The position numbers and the translations under genes are program-made. Shown piece by piece: positions 15,769-26,686 of a stretch of DNA of 64,000 nt; position 1 is the stretch's first letter; each line of letters opens with the position of its first letter. The DNA is from Lacinutrix himadriensis (GTDB lineage Bacteria; Bacteroidota; Bacteroidia; Flavobacteriales; Flavobacteriaceae): assembly GCF_001418105.1 (NCBI RefSeq), contig NZ_LIQI01000024.1, forward strand, positions 236,591-300,590, read 5' to 3'. A model generated the notes under the pieces. The model was given only the letters and a program-made list of their open reading frames with translations, was not told the DNA's origin and ran no database searches.

Positions 15769-18700
15769 AATTAAGGAATAAAAACTAATAGTTCCTCCAG
15801 CAAATTCATAACCGTCATATAATCTGTCATTATTGTTGGTAGCTCCTTCCACATAACCAACTAAAATAGAAGTTCCTATTTCATTTGGAGCAATAAGATC
15901 TAGCCAAATTCTATGGCGTTCTATGTCTGAAGATTGTCTCGCAATGGATTCATTTGTTCTATAGAAATTACTGTTAATTAGTGTTTCATTACGCATACTG
16001 TTATTAAAGATAACATCTTCATTTTGCGTTGCATTATCTAACATTAATACAAAGAAAGCTTGTCCTGCAGCAATGTCACCATCAAAAGTATTTGGATTAG
16101 AACCGGTAAAATTGTTGTCAATATACTCATCACTATAATTATAGATGAAATCATAATAAAACGGACTATCTTGATAGCTTGGAGCAGTTTGATGTGTCCA
16201 AAAATAAATAGTACCATCTATATTCGGATTTGCAGCTATAAAGTCGGCATAAGATATTGCAGAAGGATAAGGATTACCAATTAAGTTCCAATTATCATCT
16301 TCGTTAGTAGCTTGAAAATCTCCAGAAGATGTATAAGGTCCACTTGTATGTGTGCCTCGGTTTATAGGAACCGTAATCACACCATTTTGTGGTTTTCCGG
16401 AAAATTCGGTTGTATTGGTTGGTAAGCCAGTATCAGGAACCAAACCTCTTACAATATATCCTTTACCTTTACTCATGCTTCCAGAAGCAGCAATCCAATC
16501 ACCGTGTGTAATGCCGTTTAATGTTGGATTCCACTCGTAAATTAGTTCTCCTGTTGCCGCTGAAATATCGGTAACATTAAAATCTTCATCGGTTGGAGAA
16601 CTCCAGTAAATATAATCGTATGAATTTACGCCACTAGGCACTGTACGTTGCATATTGATAATTCCATTACCTGTGTTGTTGTTTATATTAGGTCCAGATT
16701 CATAAACTTGAATTATACTTCCGGAGTCTCTTATGTCTATAATTCCATCCAAATGAATCCAATCCATAACTTGTAAATTTGTACCGGACAGAATTTCAAC
16801 ATAGCCATTAGTATCTACTGTTAAATTTAATGCAGAAGCCAAAATTGGAGGAATTGGAATACCTGTCGGAATGTTAGTGTTATCTGCAATTGGTGAACGA
16901 TTATTTGATAAGGCTATGTCTGGAATAAGAACACAATCACTAAGGGTTGGTACCCCAGAAGGTGTCCAGTTATCGTGAACATACCAATTTGTATCAATAG
17001 AACCGTTCCATGTTTTACTAGATTGGTCTACAACAACATCATCTATTAAAGTAACGGTATTACCACAGATGGTATAGGATACTTCAGCTGTATACGTGTC
17101 TGGTGTGTTTACTGTTAATGTGGAATTTGTTCCAAGAACAGTAGTTCCTGTACTTGCAGAAAACCATTCTACAGAACTTGGTGTGATAATAGCTCCATTT
17201 GGTACAAAACGCCATGCTTCGTTGGTTGTTTCCCAATTTGCATCTAAGCCATTTCTACATGGTGCTGCAGCATATTCACCATTAGATACATCTCCTTGTA
17301 AGCCTACGATGGCATTACCATCATTCCATGTAGAAGTCCCACTGTTTTCAATCTTTTTTTCTTCTATAAATACTTCAATTATATTAGTGGTTTCATGAAG
17401 TATAATCATTCCTGTGTAAAAAGTAGAAGGATCGGTAAACATGGGGATGTTATCCCAAGATACTTGAAACTGTCTACATGGAGCAGTACCAACTGTTCTG
17501 CTTCTTATTGGTGTGTTTGTCATCCCTGATGGGTCAATATCATGATAGACTCCAAAAATAGTTTGTTCGAATAAGTTCGCTCCGTCTGGTATGTTTGTGC
17601 TAAATGACCATGGACAAAAAGTACCAGGTGTATTATTTACTAAGTCGAAGGTAACTATACCATTAGCACCTACTAAAACTTCATCATAGCATTGTCCGTA
17701 AAAATTAAAATCAAACCCAATACCTGTTGTGTCATCTGCCCATACATCATCTGTAGATATAACTTGGGATCCGCCAAATAGTATTGGAAAATCATAGACA
17801 GGTGCAACATAAGTTATTTGTTCTACGTCATAACTGTCTGTTTCTCTTATTGTGGAATGTGCTTGTAATGTAAGTGTAGGGCTAGAGCAATCTAAACTAA
17901 AGCTAGGGTCTGGGTTAAATGGGTCTGCGGAAAAAGGGTCTACTCCTTGTTCGCCAGCAATTATAGGACAAACCGTTGGTGTTGTTATTATATTTGTACA
18001 ACCAGTAGTAAATGTTGTGGAGGTCCAAATACCAAAATCTACAGCATTACAAAGGCCTCTTACAAATATATAGTAAGTAGTTCCTGAGGATAAACCAGTT
18101 AGATTTATAGTTGTTCCTGTTGTAGTTCCTGTAATATCTCCAGTAGGAGTGTTCGTTGAATTATCAGTGGAAACGATATACTCGTAACCATTTGCAGGTG
18201 CTGGAGAAGAGCCTGTCCAACTAAACGTTCCGGTAGTAGAAGATGTAGCGGTTCCTGTCAAGCTAGTTGGGTCATCCGTACAGTTTAACGGTGTAATCGT
18301 AATCAAATAATCTTCAGCTTCACCAGAAGGCCCAAAGGAGTCAAAAACGCATGGGTCAGGTGATGTTGACCAGTAATCTGCTAAAATTCGAAATCTATAA
18401 GTTCCTGCAGCGACTCCGGGTATGGTGTAATTAAAATTAAGATTGGTTATATAGCTAGCCGAATCGTAGATTTGTTCGTTTAGATCATTAAAATCGCCAT
18501 CGTTATTCCAATCTACCCAAATTCCTACTCCCATTCCTACAACCCCATATATAAAATCAGCAGAAAATGTAATATTACCACCTGGTGCTTGCGAGGCTAT
18601 CATAGAGGTGTAATCTGCATAACCACCAGTGGTGTAACCCGTATTGTTATTTGTAATATTTGTTATACCATTTGTTGTAGAGAAATCATCAATATAATTT

Positions 18701-20667
18701 GAAGAATTTGTAGACGAAGGAATACATAAGCATGGTGCATTAGTGGTAGTGAAACTCCAAGTAATTGGAGTGCCAGAAGAAATGCCACAAGGACCATAAG
18801 GAACTATTCTCCAATAATATGTTGTATTTGCAGCTAAAGCTCCAGTGTTGAATGTTGTAGCTGTTGAATTAGAGACAAAGGCAGGAGTTGCATTTGTTCC
18901 AAAATATACATCATAATTAATAGCACCTGCTGCTGCATTCCAATTTAAGCTTGTGATAACATTTGATCCAGAATAACAAACAGCTGCAGAATTGTTAGCA
19001 GGAATAGGAGAGGTGGCAAGTGAACTTATTGGGTTATTAACTGTAACATTAATAAGTCCTGAACTAGCACTCCAACATCCAGTAGTATTATTTCTAGCTC
19101 TAATATAGTAAGTGCCTGTAGTATTTGTGTTGTATGTGTTGCCACTATCTGTTGTAGCTGTTCCATTGGCAATAGTTTGCCAAAACCAAGTTATTCCTGC
19201 AGGAGGTGTTCCACTTCTAGTAATAGTAACTCCGGTCGGATTACATTGTGGAGAATTACTTGTTGGGTTAGCAGGATTGGCAGGTAAAGGATTTACGGTA
19301 AACGAGGAAATACTACTTGTTGAGCCACCACCTGTTGAAACTGTTACTGGTCCAGTTGTACCAGATCCAACAGTAACTGTTATTGAGTTTGCAGTATTTG
19401 AAGTAATAATTGTAGCAGTGCCTCCTATAGTTACAGAGGATGCTGCTGTTAAATTTGTTCCACTAATAGTAAGTGAGCTACCTTCGCAACCAGACGAATC
19501 GCTTAAGGTTGTTATTACTGGCAGTCCTGGTTCTACAATTAATAAAGTGTAATCTTCGTAAGTAGCATAAGTTCCGGTATAACATGGATCGTTAGTTGGT
19601 CCAAAATCTTTTCCGCCAATTCTCATTCTATGTAATCCTGTTCCATTTCCAGAAGTAGCTGCTCCAGCAGGAATAGTAATAGATGCTGCTAAAGTAGTAG
19701 GGTTTGCTCCTAGTGATACACCAGTGTAAACTACTTCTCCGGCATCAACAAAATCAAAATCATCATTCCAATCTACCCAAATGGTAGTGTCATAGGTGTA
19801 ACCAGTAGAATAAGTAATATTTACAGGTAGGGTAGCGCCTTCGACAGCAGTACCTACTAAGGCAGAATAATCACCATAATTTCCAGCCTCAGCTCCAGTT
19901 GTATTGTTTACAACGTCATAAGAAACATTTGTAATTCCTAGTCCGTCAACACTTATTGGTGCAGGTGCACAATAGCTGCTGTTTGCATCAGATATTAAAG
20001 ATATATTGTCGATACCAATAGGTGGGTTTTGACCAAAAATATCATCATTACGCCATTCAAAAACTAATCTAAAAGTAGTGCCAGCATATGCTGTAGGTAT
20101 TAAGAAAGTTGCATTCGTCCATGATGTTTGTTCGCTAAAATTACCACCAATTTGGACTCTACCAGTTGGCGCTGTCCCATTTGTAGTAATTTGATTGCCA
20201 TATGCGGGATTAAAAGTTGTTGGCACTAACCAAATTCGCATTCTATCGTAAGAACCTTCTCCGTCACAAATCCAATCAAAATTTAAGGTAATATTAGATT
20301 CTGAGGCAGGAATGGTTATATTTCGATATAAGTGAGAAACTCTAGGCGTAGTATTTGTATATGTATGAGGAGGCGGATTTGTGCTTCGCGCATTAGTGAT
20401 ATATGCTGCGCGAGTACCTGAAAATCCTGTGGTAGCTCCTGTGCCAATAACCCATTGGTTTCTATTTTGTTGAGCAGGTGTATTTGAAGTCCAGCCATTA
20501 GCAGCAAAAGTTGTTCCTAATTCAAAACCACCATTTCCCGTTGGAGTAATATGTGTAGTTTGAGCATTTGTAAATGGAATAAAGCCAAAAAATAAAACTA
20601 TTACTAGCAATAGTTTATAATCTATTATATTTGACTTGTCTTTTTTGTTAAGTAATTTTTTCATCAT
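15241..20667 (-). CDS. Giant multidomain adhesin with T9SS C-terminal sorting domain (B)
   Basis: 1808 aa. N-terminal signal segment (LLLVIVLFFGFIPFTNAQ, about residues 20-36); a jelly-roll-like domain (GNGGFELGTTF... to IGIDNISLIS); a GEVED domain (TTIWVDWNDDFDFVDAGE...YEDYTLLIV); an IPT/TIG-like domain (SGTNLTAASSVTIGGTATI); Ig- and FN3-like domains; a second GEVED domain (GIWVDWNNDGDFNDLNEQ...GEAEDYLITI); FN3 (GYEYIVSTDN...FVRGLC); a large beta-rich region; a segment like that of adhesin A (WYVHDNWTPSGVPTLSDCVLIPD); and the same T9SS sorting domain. Two GEVED and one TIG domain distinguish it from A. It is a probable surface adhesin or matrix protein; ligand unknown. Confidence 0.9.
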   Translation of the reverse strand: MMKKLLNKKDKSNIIDYKLLLVIVLFFGFIPFTNAQTTHITPTGNGGFELGTTFAANGWTSNTPAQQNRNQWVIGTGATTGFSGTRAAYITNARSTNPPPHTYTNTTPRVSHLYRNITIPASESNITLNFDWICDGEGSYDRMRIWLVPTTFNPAYGNQITTNGTAPTGRVQIGGNFSEQTSWTNATFLIPTAYAGTTFRLVFEWRNDDIFGQNPPIGIDNISLISDANSSYCAPAPISVDGLGITNVSYDVVNNTTGAEAGNYGDYSALVGTAVEGATLPVNITYSTGYTYDTTIWVDWNDDFDFVDAGEVVYTGVSLGANPTTLAASITIPAGAATSGNGTGLHRMRIGGKDFGPTNDPCYTGTYATYEDYTLLIVEPGLPVITTLSDSSGCEGSSLTISGTNLTAASSVTIGGTATIITSNTANSITVTVGSGTTGPVTVSTGGGSTSSISSFTVNPLPANPANPTSNSPQCNPTGVTITRSGTPPAGITWFWQTIANGTATTDSGNTYNTNTTGTYYIRARNNTTGCWSASSGLINVTVNNPISSLATSPIPANNSAAVCYSGSNVITSLNWNAAAGAINYDVYFGTNATPAFVSNSTATTFNTGALAANTTYYWRIVPYGPCGISSGTPITWSFTTTNAPCLCIPSSTNSSNYIDDFSTTNGITNITNNNTGYTTGGYADYTSMIASQAPGGNITFSADFIYGVVGMGVGIWVDWNNDGDFNDLNEQIYDSASYITNLNFNYTIPGVAAGTYRFRILADYWSTSPDPCVFDSFGPSGEAEDYLITITPLNCTDDPTSLTGTATSSTTGTFSWTGSSPAPANGYEYIVSTDNSTNTPTGDITGTTTGTTINLTGLSSGTTYYIFVRGLCNAVDFGIWTSTTFTTGCTNIITTPTVCPIIAGEQGVDPFSADPFNPDPSFSLDCSSPTLTLQAHSTIRETDSYDVEQITYVAPVYDFPILFGGSQVISTDDVWADDTTGIGFDFNFYGQCYDEVLVGANGIVTFDLVNNTPGTFCPWSFSTNIPDGANLFEQTIFGVYHDIDPSGMTNTPIRSRTVGTAPCRQFQVSWDNIPMFTDPSTFYTGMIILHETTNIIEVFIEEKKIENSGTSTWNDGNAIVGLQGDVSNGEYAAAPCRNGLDANWETTNEAWRFVPNGAIITPSSVEWFSASTGTTVLGTNSTLTVNTPDTYTAEVSYTICGNTVTLIDDVVVDQSSKTWNGSIDTNWYVHDNWTPSGVPTLSDCVLIPDIALSNNRSPIADNTNIPTGIPIPPILASALNLTVDTNGYVEILSGTNLQVMDWIHLDGIIDIRDSGSIIQVYESGPNINNNTGNGIINMQRTVPSGVNSYDYIYWSSPTDEDFNVTDISAATGELIYEWNPTLNGITHGDWIAASGSMSKGKGYIVRGLVPDTGLPTNTTEFSGKPQNGVITVPINRGTHTSGPYTSSGDFQATNEDDNWNLIGNPYPSAISYADFIAANPNIDGTIYFWTHQTAPSYQDSPFYYDFIYNYSDEYIDNNFTGSNPNTFDGDIAAGQAFFVLMLDNATQNEDVIFNNSMRNETLINSNFYRTNESIARQSSDIERHRIWLDLIAPNEIGTSILVGYVEGATNNNDRLYDGYEFAGGTISFYSLIEEEKMSIQGKALPFQDTDTVPLGIIIPENGNYSIAINTLDGLFQDTNQAIFIEDTYTNTIHNLRVNPYSFNINAGTYNDRFILRYTDNALSIEDYELSGLEIIAPNNSFIKVKSGNDSISTVIVYDLLGRVLINKTEINASEIRFNNHNFSEGAYIVKAILSNGKQKIQKVVLKQ

Positions 20668-20861
20668 AAACTGTAAATTTGGAACATAAGTTTATCTCAA
20701 AAAAGACAGGATAAGAAAAGCAAATTGTAGATTTGGGGAATCTAAATTTAAATCGAGTAATTCATGTGTAAATTAACATTTTTTTTGAAAATAACACAAC
20801 GTATTAACTCTTTTGTCTAAAATAGTTTAATAATATTAATAATAAATAATTTTTCGTTGAA

Positions 20862-21752
20862 ATGAGGGGTTTGACTGTTGAAATTAATGTAAGTGTTGAT
20901 CATCAGGTTTTTGTGCGAAAAACGTATATGAACCATGCTTTTGTTTCAGGAAATAAATTAAATAAACTGAAGTATAATATCATAGAAGCCAAAAATCAGA
21001 AGAAAACTACCTTACTGACTTTTGGAGGTGCCTTTTCAAATCATATTGCCGCTGTTGCTGCAGTAGGAATGGAGTATGATTTTAATGCTGTAGGTGTTAT
21101 TAGAGGAGAGGAGTTAAAAGATAAAATAGGCGAAAATCCTACCTTGAGCTTTGCTAAAGAGCAAGGCATGCAATTTCATTTCGTTTCTCGTGAAGCGTTT
21201 AGAAGTAAAACATCTGATTTATTTATGGAGGAATTAAAAGAAGCTTTTGGAGACTTTTATTTAATTCCTGAAGGAGGAACAAACGCACTAGCTGTTAAAG
21301 GTTGTGAGGAGATTATAGAAGAAGGTGATGAAGTGTACGATTATATATGTTGTCCTGTAGGAACCGGAGGAACGATATCTGGAATTATTAACGCGAGTTT
21401 TCCGCATCAAAAAATTCTGGGATTTCCAGCATTAAAAGGAGACTTTTTACAAGAAGAAATCACTAAATTTACCAACGGAACAAATTGGGAGTTAATAACG
21501 GATTATCATTTTGGGGGTTATGCAAAAATAAAACCCAACTTAATTACGTTTATTAATGCGTTTAAAGAAGAAAACAATATTCCTTTAGATCCTGTTTATA
21601 CAGGGAAAATGCTATTTGGGATTCAAGATTTGATAGCCAAAGGTTTTTTTCCGAAGCATTCCAAAATATTAGTCATCCATACCGGAGGATTACAAGGCAT
21701 TGAAGGAATGAATGCTGTTTTAAAAAAGAAGAATTTACCATTGATTGAATAA
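20862..21752 (+). CDS. ACC deaminase/D-cysteine desulfhydrase family PLP enzyme
   Basis: 296 aa. Fold type II PLP-dependent protein: the cofactor lysine lies in FVSGNKLNKLKYNI (about residues 28-41), TFGGAFSNHIAAVAAVG carries the substrate-binding Ser-Asn-His, and a glycine-rich phosphate loop reads CPVGTGGTISG. Members deaminate 1-aminocyclopropane-1-carboxylate or, more often in bacteria outside rhizosphere species, desulfhydrate D-cysteine; the substrate cannot be told here. It forms a tight run with the next gene (3-base gap). A decayed copy of its 5' end lies between the two adhesin genes. Confidence 0.88.
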   Translation: MRGLTVEINVSVDHQVFVRKTYMNHAFVSGNKLNKLKYNIIEAKNQKKTTLLTFGGAFSNHIAAVAAVGMEYDFNAVGVIRGEELKDKIGENPTLSFAKEQGMQFHFVSREAFRSKTSDLFMEELKEAFGDFYLIPEGGTNALAVKGCEEIIEEGDEVYDYICCPVGTGGTISGIINASFPHQKILGFPALKGDFLQEEITKFTNGTNWELITDYHFGGYAKIKPNLITFINAFKEENNIPLDPVYTGKMLFGIQDLIAKGFFPKHSKILVIHTGGLQGIEGMNAVLKKKNLPLIE

Positions 21753-21755
21753 AAG

Positions 21756-22553
21756 ATGAAGAAAATAATTATTGCAAGCTGTTTAGCACTATTAATGTTT
21801 AGTTGTGGAACTAGTAAAAAAACAGTTACAAAAAGAAATAAAAGAGAGGTAGTGGTTAAAAGTTCTGAAAAAGAACCAGAAAAAGTAGTTATAAACACAC
21901 CAGAAATCACGCCAACTACTCCAGAAGTTTATGCAAACTCTACCGAAGAGTATGTTGCTATTTATAGCGATATAGCACAAGATGAAATGCGCAAATATGG
22001 TATTCCTGCAAGTATCACTTTAGCACAAGGTATTTTAGAATCCGCTTCTGGTAAAGGAAGACTTTCTGTAGAGGCTAATAATCACTTCGGAATTAAATGC
22101 CACGATTGGACTGGAGCAAAAATTTATCACGATGATGATGCGTCACAAGAGTGTTTCCGTAAATATAACAACTCTAAATATTCCTTTAGAGATCATTCGC
22201 TTTTCTTAACCGGTAGAAGTCGTTACAGTAAATTGTTTGATTTTGAAAAAGATGATTATGAATCTTGGGCAAAAGGACTACGCGCTGCAGGGTATGCAAC
22301 CGATAGAAAGTATCCTGTTAAATTAATTAGCTTAATTGAACGTTATCAATTGCATAGGTTTGATGCTGAGGTGTTAGGAAAGCAAGCAGATAATAATGAT
22401 AAGCATACAGTGGTAAAAGGAGATACCATGTATTCGGTTTCAAAAAAATATAAAATTACAGTTAAAGAACTTCAAGAATTAAATGGTTTAGAAGATACAA
22501 GCTTGTTTGTAGGTCAGGTACTCTTTGTAAAACCAATGCCAAAAGATTATTAA
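21756..22553 (+). CDS. Glucosaminidase lipoprotein with LysM domain
   Basis: 265 aa. Lipoprotein signal [20 protein letters not shown] with cysteine 17; a Lys/Thr/Pro-rich spacer; a glucosaminidase domain ([49 protein letters not shown]..., catalytic glutamate probably in GILESASG) at about 65-205; and one C-terminal LysM ([28 protein letters not shown], about 215-260) for peptidoglycan binding. It would cleave N-acetylglucosaminyl bonds in the cell wall, probably during growth or division. It sits between the PLP enzyme and hemL, with gaps of 3 and 5 bases, so the three are likely one operon. Confidence 0.92.
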   Translation: MKKIIIASCLALLMFSCGTSKKTVTKRNKREVVVKSSEKEPEKVVINTPEITPTTPEVYANSTEEYVAIYSDIAQDEMRKYGIPASITLAQGILESASGKGRLSVEANNHFGIKCHDWTGAKIYHDDDASQECFRKYNNSKYSFRDHSLFLTGRSRYSKLFDFEKDDYESWAKGLRAAGYATDRKYPVKLISLIERYQLHRFDAEVLGKQADNNDKHTVVKGDTMYSVSKKYKITVKELQELNGLEDTSLFVGQVLFVKPMPKDY

Positions 22554-22558
22554 ATTTC

Positions 22559-23845
22559 ATGAATTATACACGTAGTAGTGCATTATTTGCACAAGCAGAA
22601 AAAGTGATTCCTGGGGGAGTAAATTCTCCTGTAAGAGCATTTAACGCAGTAGGAGGAACGCCAATATTTATTAAAGAAGCAAAAGGAGCTTACTTAATAG
22701 ATGAAGACAATAACCAATATATCGATTATATAAATTCTTGGGGACCAATGATACTTGGTCATGCTTTTCAGCCTGTTGTAGATGCGGTTGTAGAGAAAAC
22801 TAAAAAAGGAACTTCTTTTGGTACGCCAACAGAGATCGAAACGCAAATTGCGGAGTTGGCAGTTGCTATGGTTCCAAATATAGAAATGATTCGTTTTGTG
22901 AATTCAGGAACAGAAGCTTGCATGAGTGCAGTGCGTCTTGCTCGTGGTTTTACAGGAAAAGATAAAATTATAAAATTTGCAGGTTGTTATCACGGACATA
23001 GCGATTCGTTTTTAATACAAGCAGGAAGTGGAGCCGTTACTTTTGGGTCACCAAATAGTCCAGGAGTTACAGCCGGTACAGCAAAAGATACTTTGCTTGC
23101 AGCTTACAATGATATTGCAAATGTTGCCCAAATTGTGGAAGCAAATAAAGGAGAAATCGCTTGTGTTATTTTAGAACCTGTTGCTGGAAATATGGGTTGT
23201 ATTCCTCCTAAAAATAATTTTTTACAAGATTTAAGAGCATTGTGTACTGCTAATAATATTCTTTTGATTTTTGATGAGGTTATGACCGGTTTCCGACTAG
23301 CAAAAGGTGGGGCACAAGAATTATATAATGTAAAAGCAGATATTGTTTGTTTTGGAAAAGTAATTGGTGGTGGTCTGCCAGTAGGTGCATTTGCTGCTAA
23401 CAAAGAAATTATGAGTTATTTAGCGCCTCTTGGTCCTGTGTATCAAGCTGGAACTTTAAGTGGGAATCCGTTAGCAATGGCTGCTGGTTTGGCGATGTTA
23501 CAAGAATTAAATAAGGATGGGGAAATCTATAACCGTCTAGCGGAAAAAACGGAATATTTACATAAAGGTATTGCTGAAGTATTAAACCAAAATAATATTA
23601 CACATACCATCAATAGAATAGGTTCTATGGTTTCTGTGCATTTTGCAGCAGGTGAAGTGTTAGATTTTAAAACTTCTGCGCTAGGAAATAACGAAACTTT
23701 TAAAAAGTTCTTTCATGGTATGTTAAATGAAGGCGTTTACATTGCACCAAGTGCTTTTGAAACTTGGTTTATTACAGATGCTTTGACGTATGAAGATTTA
23801 GATAAAACTATTCGTGCTGTGGATGCAGTTGCTAAAACACTATAA
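22559..23845 (+). CDS. hemL: Glutamate-1-semialdehyde 2,1-aminomutase
   Basis: 428 aa, full length. PLP-dependent class III aminotransferase fold: [20 protein letters not shown] near the N-terminus, [16 protein letters not shown] (115-130), the cofactor-contacting [10 protein letters not shown] (D239) and the Schiff-base lysine in [15 protein letters not shown] (K267). It converts glutamate-1-semialdehyde to 5-aminolevulinate in the C5 route to tetrapyrroles. Last gene of its operon; a strong palindromic terminator follows. Confidence 0.97.
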   Translation: MNYTRSSALFAQAEKVIPGGVNSPVRAFNAVGGTPIFIKEAKGAYLIDEDNNQYIDYINSWGPMILGHAFQPVVDAVVEKTKKGTSFGTPTEIETQIAELAVAMVPNIEMIRFVNSGTEACMSAVRLARGFTGKDKIIKFAGCYHGHSDSFLIQAGSGAVTFGSPNSPGVTAGTAKDTLLAAYNDIANVAQIVEANKGEIACVILEPVAGNMGCIPPKNNFLQDLRALCTANNILLIFDEVMTGFRLAKGGAQELYNVKADIVCFGKVIGGGLPVGAFAANKEIMSYLAPLGPVYQAGTLSGNPLAMAAGLAMLQELNKDGEIYNRLAEKTEYLHKGIAEVLNQNNITHTINRIGSMVSVHFAAGEVLDFKTSALGNNETFKKFFHGMLNEGVYIAPSAFETWFITDALTYEDLDKTIRAVDAVAKTL

Positions 23846-23850
23846 AATAA

Positions 23851-23884
23851 AAAGCACCTTAAAAAATATTTTTTAAGGTGCTTT
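23851..23884. terminator. Bidirectional terminator after hemL
   Basis: AAAGCACCTTAAAAAA, TA, then the exact complement ending AAGGTGCTTT: a 16-bp perfect stem between the convergent hemL and Spy-like genes. Confidence 0.9.
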
Positions 23885-23904
23885 TGAAAAAAAAACTAAC
23901 TATA

Positions 23905-24348
23905 CTACTCTTCAATAGATTCGCTATCGCGATCTCCTTTTTTACCTTTTCCTTTTTGATGATGCCTTTTGCCTTGCTTAGATTCCCATTTCGCATATTG
24001 CTCTGCATTTAAAATGCTTTTCATTTTTTTCTTCGTTGCAATTTGAGCATCCAATCTGTCATTTTTCATTTGAAGCCTTTCTTCTTTACTTGGTTTTTCT
24101 TCCGAGTCTTTTTTGCTTTTTCTGGCTTCCATCTGTGCTTTTTTAACTTTGGCATTTTCTAAGTTAATGACACCAACTTCTTTTTGTTGCGCTTCCGTTA
24201 AATCTAAATCTAAAGTCATTTGTTTGGTTTGCAATTGTGCCATTTCTTCTGGAGCTAAATTTGCTTTTCTACCTTTTTCTCCTCTTTTCTCTTGCGCACT
24301 AACTTGTATAGTTACTAAGGCTAATGCTATAATTAATAATTTTTTCAT
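23905..24348 (-). CDS. Secreted Spy/LTxxQ-like helical protein
   Basis: 147 aa. Signal peptide MKKLLIIALALVTIQVSAQ. The mature protein is basic and highly charged: LAPEEMAQLQTKQMTLDLDLTEAQQKEVGVINLENAKVKKAQMEARK...KKMKSILNAEQYAKWESKQGKRHHQKGKGKK. The two LTxxQ-like turns (DLTEAQQ and LNAEQYAKW) are characteristic of the CpxP/Spy group of periplasmic chaperone-like proteins; the Bacteroidetes DUF4890 group looks the same. The C-terminus is His/Lys/Gly-rich. A role in envelope stress is plausible, not shown. Confidence 0.75.
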   Translation of the reverse strand: MKKLLIIALALVTIQVSAQEKRGEKGRKANLAPEEMAQLQTKQMTLDLDLTEAQQKEVGVINLENAKVKKAQMEARKSKKDSEEKPSKEERLQMKNDRLDAQIATKKKMKSILNAEQYAKWESKQGKRHHQKGKGKKGDRDSESIEE

Positions 24349-24427
24349 TTGTTTCTGTTTTAATTGTTATTTGCTTCTAGGACTAAGAATAAATGAAATG
24401 GTTTAATAGTGAAAATACTTTTAACAA

Positions 24428-25939
24428 CTAATTAACGAACTGTGCTTGTTCAATTAAGCGTAGCGTAGTTTCAAATAAAGCTCTTTTTTCCATCTTGCTT
24501 TTTAGCCAAGCATAGAAGCTTATTCCAAAAATGTCTTCTTGTTTTGCAGGAATCCATTCAAAAGAATCTTCTACCAAATTCTTGAATTTATCTGTTGTAA
24601 TAATCTCTGGTTGCTTGTAGAATTTTTCAACAAAACTTAAATAGGTGGTGACACGTTCTTGATTAATTTCTTTTAAATAGGTATTGTATTGCCTTTTAAA
24701 ACTTTGAAGTCTGGATTCTATAATGTCAATATCGCCAAGTTCTACTTGTAATAATATTTCGGTAAGATTTTTTTTGATAGTCCATTCTATTCCGGCTTTT
24801 TCTATGTAGTATTTGTCGGTGTGGTAAAATTTAGAAAAAACTTGCTTTGCTTTCGTTAGGTTCTCGTTTTGAATGTAAAACATAATTAAGCTTAATCGAA
24901 TATCTAATAAGGTTTCTGTGTCTGTATGTTTTGCGTGTAAGTAAGGTGCTAAATAGGATATTGCTTCTTCTTGTTTATTGGAGTAATTTAAATTTAGAGC
25001 TAGAAGTAAATCGTGTTTTAATATAAAGGTGTTGTAGTGTTTTTTCTTATTAGCTAGCATAAGGTTATGCATGACTTCTAGATGTGCCTTCGATTGTTTG
25101 AATTTTTTATTTCGGAATAACGCATTTGCAATCATATAAACCACTTGAATATGATAGAATACTTCTTTCTCATTTGTTTTACGAAGCTTTATAATAGCGT
25201 AGGTTTTCATTAAGAAAGATTCAATTTTCAAATAATCTTTAGTAACAAAAGCCGAGATACTTACAATATGCATTAATTGATATAGCGATTTAAAAGAAAT
25301 AGAATCGTGTATATTAATATGATGTTCTTTTAGCGTATCATTTAATAAGGTTTCAAAATCTACAATTTCTTTTTTATAGGAAATGTTATTCAATGCTTGT
25401 CGGATTTTTGCATAGACAATATTGAGCTGATCTTCTAAATAGTGCTTTTTTTGATTGCTATTATATTTTAAAATCAGTTGCTCCATATCTACGGATGGAT
25501 TTGTATATGCATACTGAATTTTTATACTGTAAATCTCATTGAGTATCGCGAATAAATGATGTTCTGTAGCAAGGGTTTCCGCTTTGTCTAAAATGTGATA
25601 GGCAACCTTGGCCTCTTTCATTAAAAAGAAGTTTCGCGAAGCAAGAATGAATTTTATGATTTGCATGTCAATCGAATTCTCTTCCTCTAGATTGGTGTTT
25701 GCAATAAAATCAATGATCGATAAGTAAAGTCTTTTTCGTAATGCGTGATATGCATTTTTGTTAGATGTATTATAAAGGCTTGTAAAAATAGCATCAGATG
25801 AAAGCGCATTCTTCGCAATTAACTTAAATAAAGCTACATTTTTGATATCGTTTCTTTTGTTCTTTTTCTTAAGATATATAAGGAATCGTTGCTGTTCTTC
25901 GGAAGAAAAAGTAGAAATGATTGTATTTAAATTAGTCAT
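24428..25939 (-). CDS. Cytoplasmic helical-repeat protein, unknown function
   Basis: 503 aa with no signal peptide or membrane segment. It is almost entirely alpha-helical with TPR-like spacing (for example YHALRKRLYLSIIDFIANT; AYHILDKAETLATEHHLFAILNEIY; QEEAISYLAPYLHAKH). I recognise it as a type of long hypothetical frequent in Flavobacteriaceae but know no function. It stands alone between the Spy-like gene (79-base gap) and a divergent YiaA-like gene. Confidence 0.7.
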   Translation of the reverse strand: MTNLNTIISTFSSEEQQRFLIYLKKKNKRNDIKNVALFKLIAKNALSSDAIFTSLYNTSNKNAYHALRKRLYLSIIDFIANTNLEEENSIDMQIIKFILASRNFFLMKEAKVAYHILDKAETLATEHHLFAILNEIYSIKIQYAYTNPSVDMEQLILKYNSNQKKHYLEDQLNIVYAKIRQALNNISYKKEIVDFETLLNDTLKEHHINIHDSISFKSLYQLMHIVSISAFVTKDYLKIESFLMKTYAIIKLRKTNEKEVFYHIQVVYMIANALFRNKKFKQSKAHLEVMHNLMLANKKKHYNTFILKHDLLLALNLNYSNKQEEAISYLAPYLHAKHTDTETLLDIRLSLIMFYIQNENLTKAKQVFSKFYHTDKYYIEKAGIEWTIKKNLTEILLQVELGDIDIIESRLQSFKRQYNTYLKEINQERVTTYLSFVEKFYKQPEIITTDKFKNLVEDSFEWIPAKQEDIFGISFYAWLKSKMEKRALFETTLRLIEQAQFVN

Positions 25940-26092
25940 TTAATCGTCAGTATTATTTTATTATAAGTACTAAATATAAGTAATATGTTCATTTGTTATA
26001 TGAAAATATCGTCAGTATTATTAAAATTTTGTGTTTGGAGACTTTCTGAAGTGTTACATATTTGTCCCAATAATCATTTAAAACAAAATAAT

Positions 26093-26578
26093 ATGGATTA
26101 TCAAACAACCGTTTCAGGAAATGAAACAAAAAATAAGAAGAAGATTAAAAAAGAAGTAAAAGCATTCGATCAAAAACCAACCAATGCATTTATAGGTGCA
26201 TCCTGGTCTGTTTTACTCGTCGGCGTAGTTTCTTATTGCATTGGTTTATGGAATGCAGGAATGGAATTAAACGAAAAAGGCTATTACTTTACCGTTTTAC
26301 TTTTTGGTTTGTTCTCGGTAATTTCTGTTCAAAAAGCAGTTCGAGACAAAATGGAAAACATTCAGGTTACCGAAATGTACTACAGCATCAGTTGGTTTAC
26401 AACCATTGTATCTATTGCATTATTAGTGGTAGGTTTATGGAATGCCGATTTAGAACTTAGTGAAAAAGGCTTTTATGCCATGTCCTTTGTATTAAGTTTG
26501 TTTGCCGCAATTGCAGTACAGAAAAACACAAGAGATGTTGCATTTATAGATAATAACAACGAAACAGAAGAGATTTAA
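26093..26578 (+). CDS. YiaA/YiaB-type inner membrane protein
   Basis: 161 aa from ATG 26093. Two copies of the YiaAB two-helix domain: [53 protein letters not shown], then [51 protein letters not shown]; four membrane segments in all. Each copy ends QK-x2-RD. Function unknown in E. coli also. The frame is open 36 codons further upstream, but that extension is unlike the family and the ATG at 26093 precedes the polar N-terminus expected, so I reject the longer start. Confidence 0.88.
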   Translation: MDYQTTVSGNETKNKKKIKKEVKAFDQKPTNAFIGASWSVLLVGVVSYCIGLWNAGMELNEKGYYFTVLLFGLFSVISVQKAVRDKMENIQVTEMYYSISWFTTIVSIALLVVGLWNADLELSEKGFYAMSFVLSLFAAIAVQKNTRDVAFIDNNNETEEI

Positions 26579-26615
26579 AACTTTGTTTTGATGATTGGTT
26601 TTTATAAACCCAAAG

Positions 26616-26642
26616 CCTCGCAATTCGTTTTGCGAGGTTTTA
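26616..26642 (+). terminator. Intrinsic terminator
   Basis: CCTCGCAA and TTGCGAGG form an 8-bp stem with a 6-base loop, followed by a short T-run, 37 bases after the YiaA-like stop. Confidence 0.75.
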
Positions 26643-26686
26643 AACCAAAGAACTATCGCTATCTTTAAACTTTAAATGAAGAAGTC

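Noticed and set aside
25985..26092. 36-codon N-terminal extension of the YiaA-like protein
   Set aside because: Not like the family; the ATG at 26093 precedes the expected polar N-terminus.
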